Of a stretch of DNA of 64,000 nucleotides, positions 62,855 to 64,000 are shown in pieces. The translations under genes and the position numbers were made by a program. The DNA is taken from the NCBI GenBank assembly GCA_029747015.1, contig JAKOGI010000823.1:25001-89000 (forward strand), in the 5' to 3' direction. The notes under the pieces are model-generated. The model was not told the origin of the DNA, searched no databases, and worked only from the letters and a program-made list of their open reading frames with translations. Positions within the stretch are counted from its first letter, which is position 1; each line of letters opens with the position of its first letter. The DNA comes from Carnegiea gigantea (lineage: Eukaryota > Streptophyta > Magnoliopsida > Caryophyllales > Cactaceae).

Positions 62855-63650
62855 TGTGCTTGATAGGGGGAGAATCATTTTCTGGAAAATTGATTGTACC
62901 CCATATGAAGAAAATTATTTTCCCTTAAGAAAGCAAGGAAATTGATTTTTCAGGCCTGATTTTCATTGACTGATTTTGTCTCTCATTATATTTTCTTTTA
63001 ATTATGCCCAAAATCACTCTATTTTCACTCTTATTTTGTTTCTTATTCTTCCCCCCTTCTTCATGTTCATCATCTTCATTGATGATTTTCATTGTCAATT
63101 TCTGCAATTACTTCTTGAGTTCTCTGGCCCCGTTACTATTGCCCTTTTCAAGAACTTCGCAATTTGAGACACCCATCGTCTCCCCTTTGCTATTTTCTTT
63201 AAGCTGGGTTTAATATCACTCAAATTCCACTAGATAATCCCTGGGAATAGTGGAAAAATTGAGATTCATTAATGTTGACTCTCTATTTTTCTGAGTTTAT
63301 TACAGCATATATTTTTTATTGGTATTTTGGGTTTGATTTTGAAGACGAGAGAGAAATAGAATTCGATAGCTGGGTAAGAGCAGTAAGCAGGGGAGGGGGT
63401 TGATGGTAAAAGGAAATGAGGTGAGGGTTGAGGGTTCATTCTATCAAATAGCAAAAAATAAAGTGGATAGAAAATTATTTTTCATTCTACCAAGCAGTTG
63501 AAAATGTAAGTGAAAAATTATTTTTCTTGGGAAAAAATTTTTCGGCAGTGTTTGGTTGGAAGAAAAATGGTTTTTCGGGAAAATCATTTTCTATGGAAAA
63601 TGATTTTCCAAGGAAAATTAATTTTCATGTCACATTTTCCGTTATTTGAT
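62855..63650. mobile_element. MITE-like block with GAAAAT/ATTTTC palindromes
   Basis: Both ends of this AT-rich block carry GAAAATNATTTTC words (62875-62925 and 63470-63640). A perfect 14-bp stem with a 4-base loop is at 63578-63609. The phrases GTGTGCTTGATAGG and GTGTTTGGTTGGAAG mark the ends, a form often seen at plant MITE termini. No target duplication was established, so limits are approximate. Confidence 0.35.
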
Positions 63651-64000
63651 AGAAGATAAATCATCTTCCATAAAAAAAGGAAAATATCAACTGAATTATT
63701 TAAATGGTGAAAAATACTGACTGAATGGTCGTAGTTGATATAAATGGTAACTAAATGAAGGAATTTTGAGCTTAAAATTTATATTTGAGTTTTTTTCAAT
63801 GCTTCATCTTAGATAATAAAATTTCGATCTGAATCGTTGAAATTATTTTAGTGGCAAAAAACATCAACTGAATTCTTTAAGGGGCAAAAAATATCAATTG
63901 AATTGTTGTGGTAGAGAAAAATGTTGGCCAAATGAAGGAATTCATGCTCAAAATCTGAACTTTATCCTATTTTAATCTTTCCTATCCAATAATCAAATTT
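63651..64000. other. AT-rich sequence to the window end
   Basis: Non-coding, with two related AATATCAACTGAATT-type phrases (about 63685 and 63865), suggesting a small diverged duplication. No gene recognised. Confidence 0.4.

Overview
This is a repeat-dominated stretch of a flowering-plant nuclear genome, most likely a eudicot. Evidence: Ty1/copia and Ty3/gypsy retrotransposons primed by initiator-tRNA-Met-like or gypsy-type sites, a TRIM element, plant-type hAT transposase with BED and DUF659 domains, F-box/FBD and receptor-kinase remnants, and two degenerate caulimovirid (endogenous pararetrovirus) insertions. No host gene in the window reads as intact. Nearly every coding region carries stops or frameshifts.

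Layout. 1-1901: truncated endogenous pararetrovirus (+). 3159-3760: LINE ORF2 tail (-). 4060-4550: kinase-like pseudogene (+). 5126-9778: full-length copia element A (-), with 336/332-bp LTRs and target duplication AGGAC. 12016-12388: MITE candidate. 12808-13358: complete TRIM (+), target duplication TATTG. 14280-25072: full-length SIRE/Maximus-type copia (-), target duplication GGGTT, with a second ORF between pol and the 3' LTR. 27578-33860: cluster of degenerate kinase and F-box/FBD pseudogenes (+). 34047-50856: hAT transposon (+) flanked by the 8-bp duplication GAAGAATC. Its 3' tail was invaded by a 13.2-kb Tat-lineage gypsy element (37634-50791, -), whose RT was in turn invaded by a 628-bp MITE (46825-47452). 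51541-54630: second, different pararetrovirus insertion (+). 55870-57860: SIRE-like 3' end joined to a copia pol fragment (+). 57960-58880: F-box pseudogene (-), an inverted relative of the one at 28.5-31.3 kb. 58936-60848: a + strand copia LTR and primer site abutting an antisense copia RT-RNase H. 61.0-64 kb: AT-rich non-coding sequence with repeats and a hairpin-forming MITE-like block.

The most unusual object is the Tat element. Between integrase and its 3' LTR it carries an antisense domain of about 5.8 kb. This holds two tandem copies of a short ORF, then a longer interrupted coding region resembling the plant 'putative gypsy-type transposon' family. Each has its own TATA-like box and two share a related leader. 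Two arrays of a ~60-bp repeat, each unit centred on a GC-rich palindrome, lie after the second and third units; the second array sits where antisense and sense transcription would converge.

Relative ages by LTR comparison done by eye: copia A youngest (LTRs about 97% identical), SIRE and TRIM intermediate (about 93-95%), Tat older (about 85%). All calls come from reading motifs; no database search was run.
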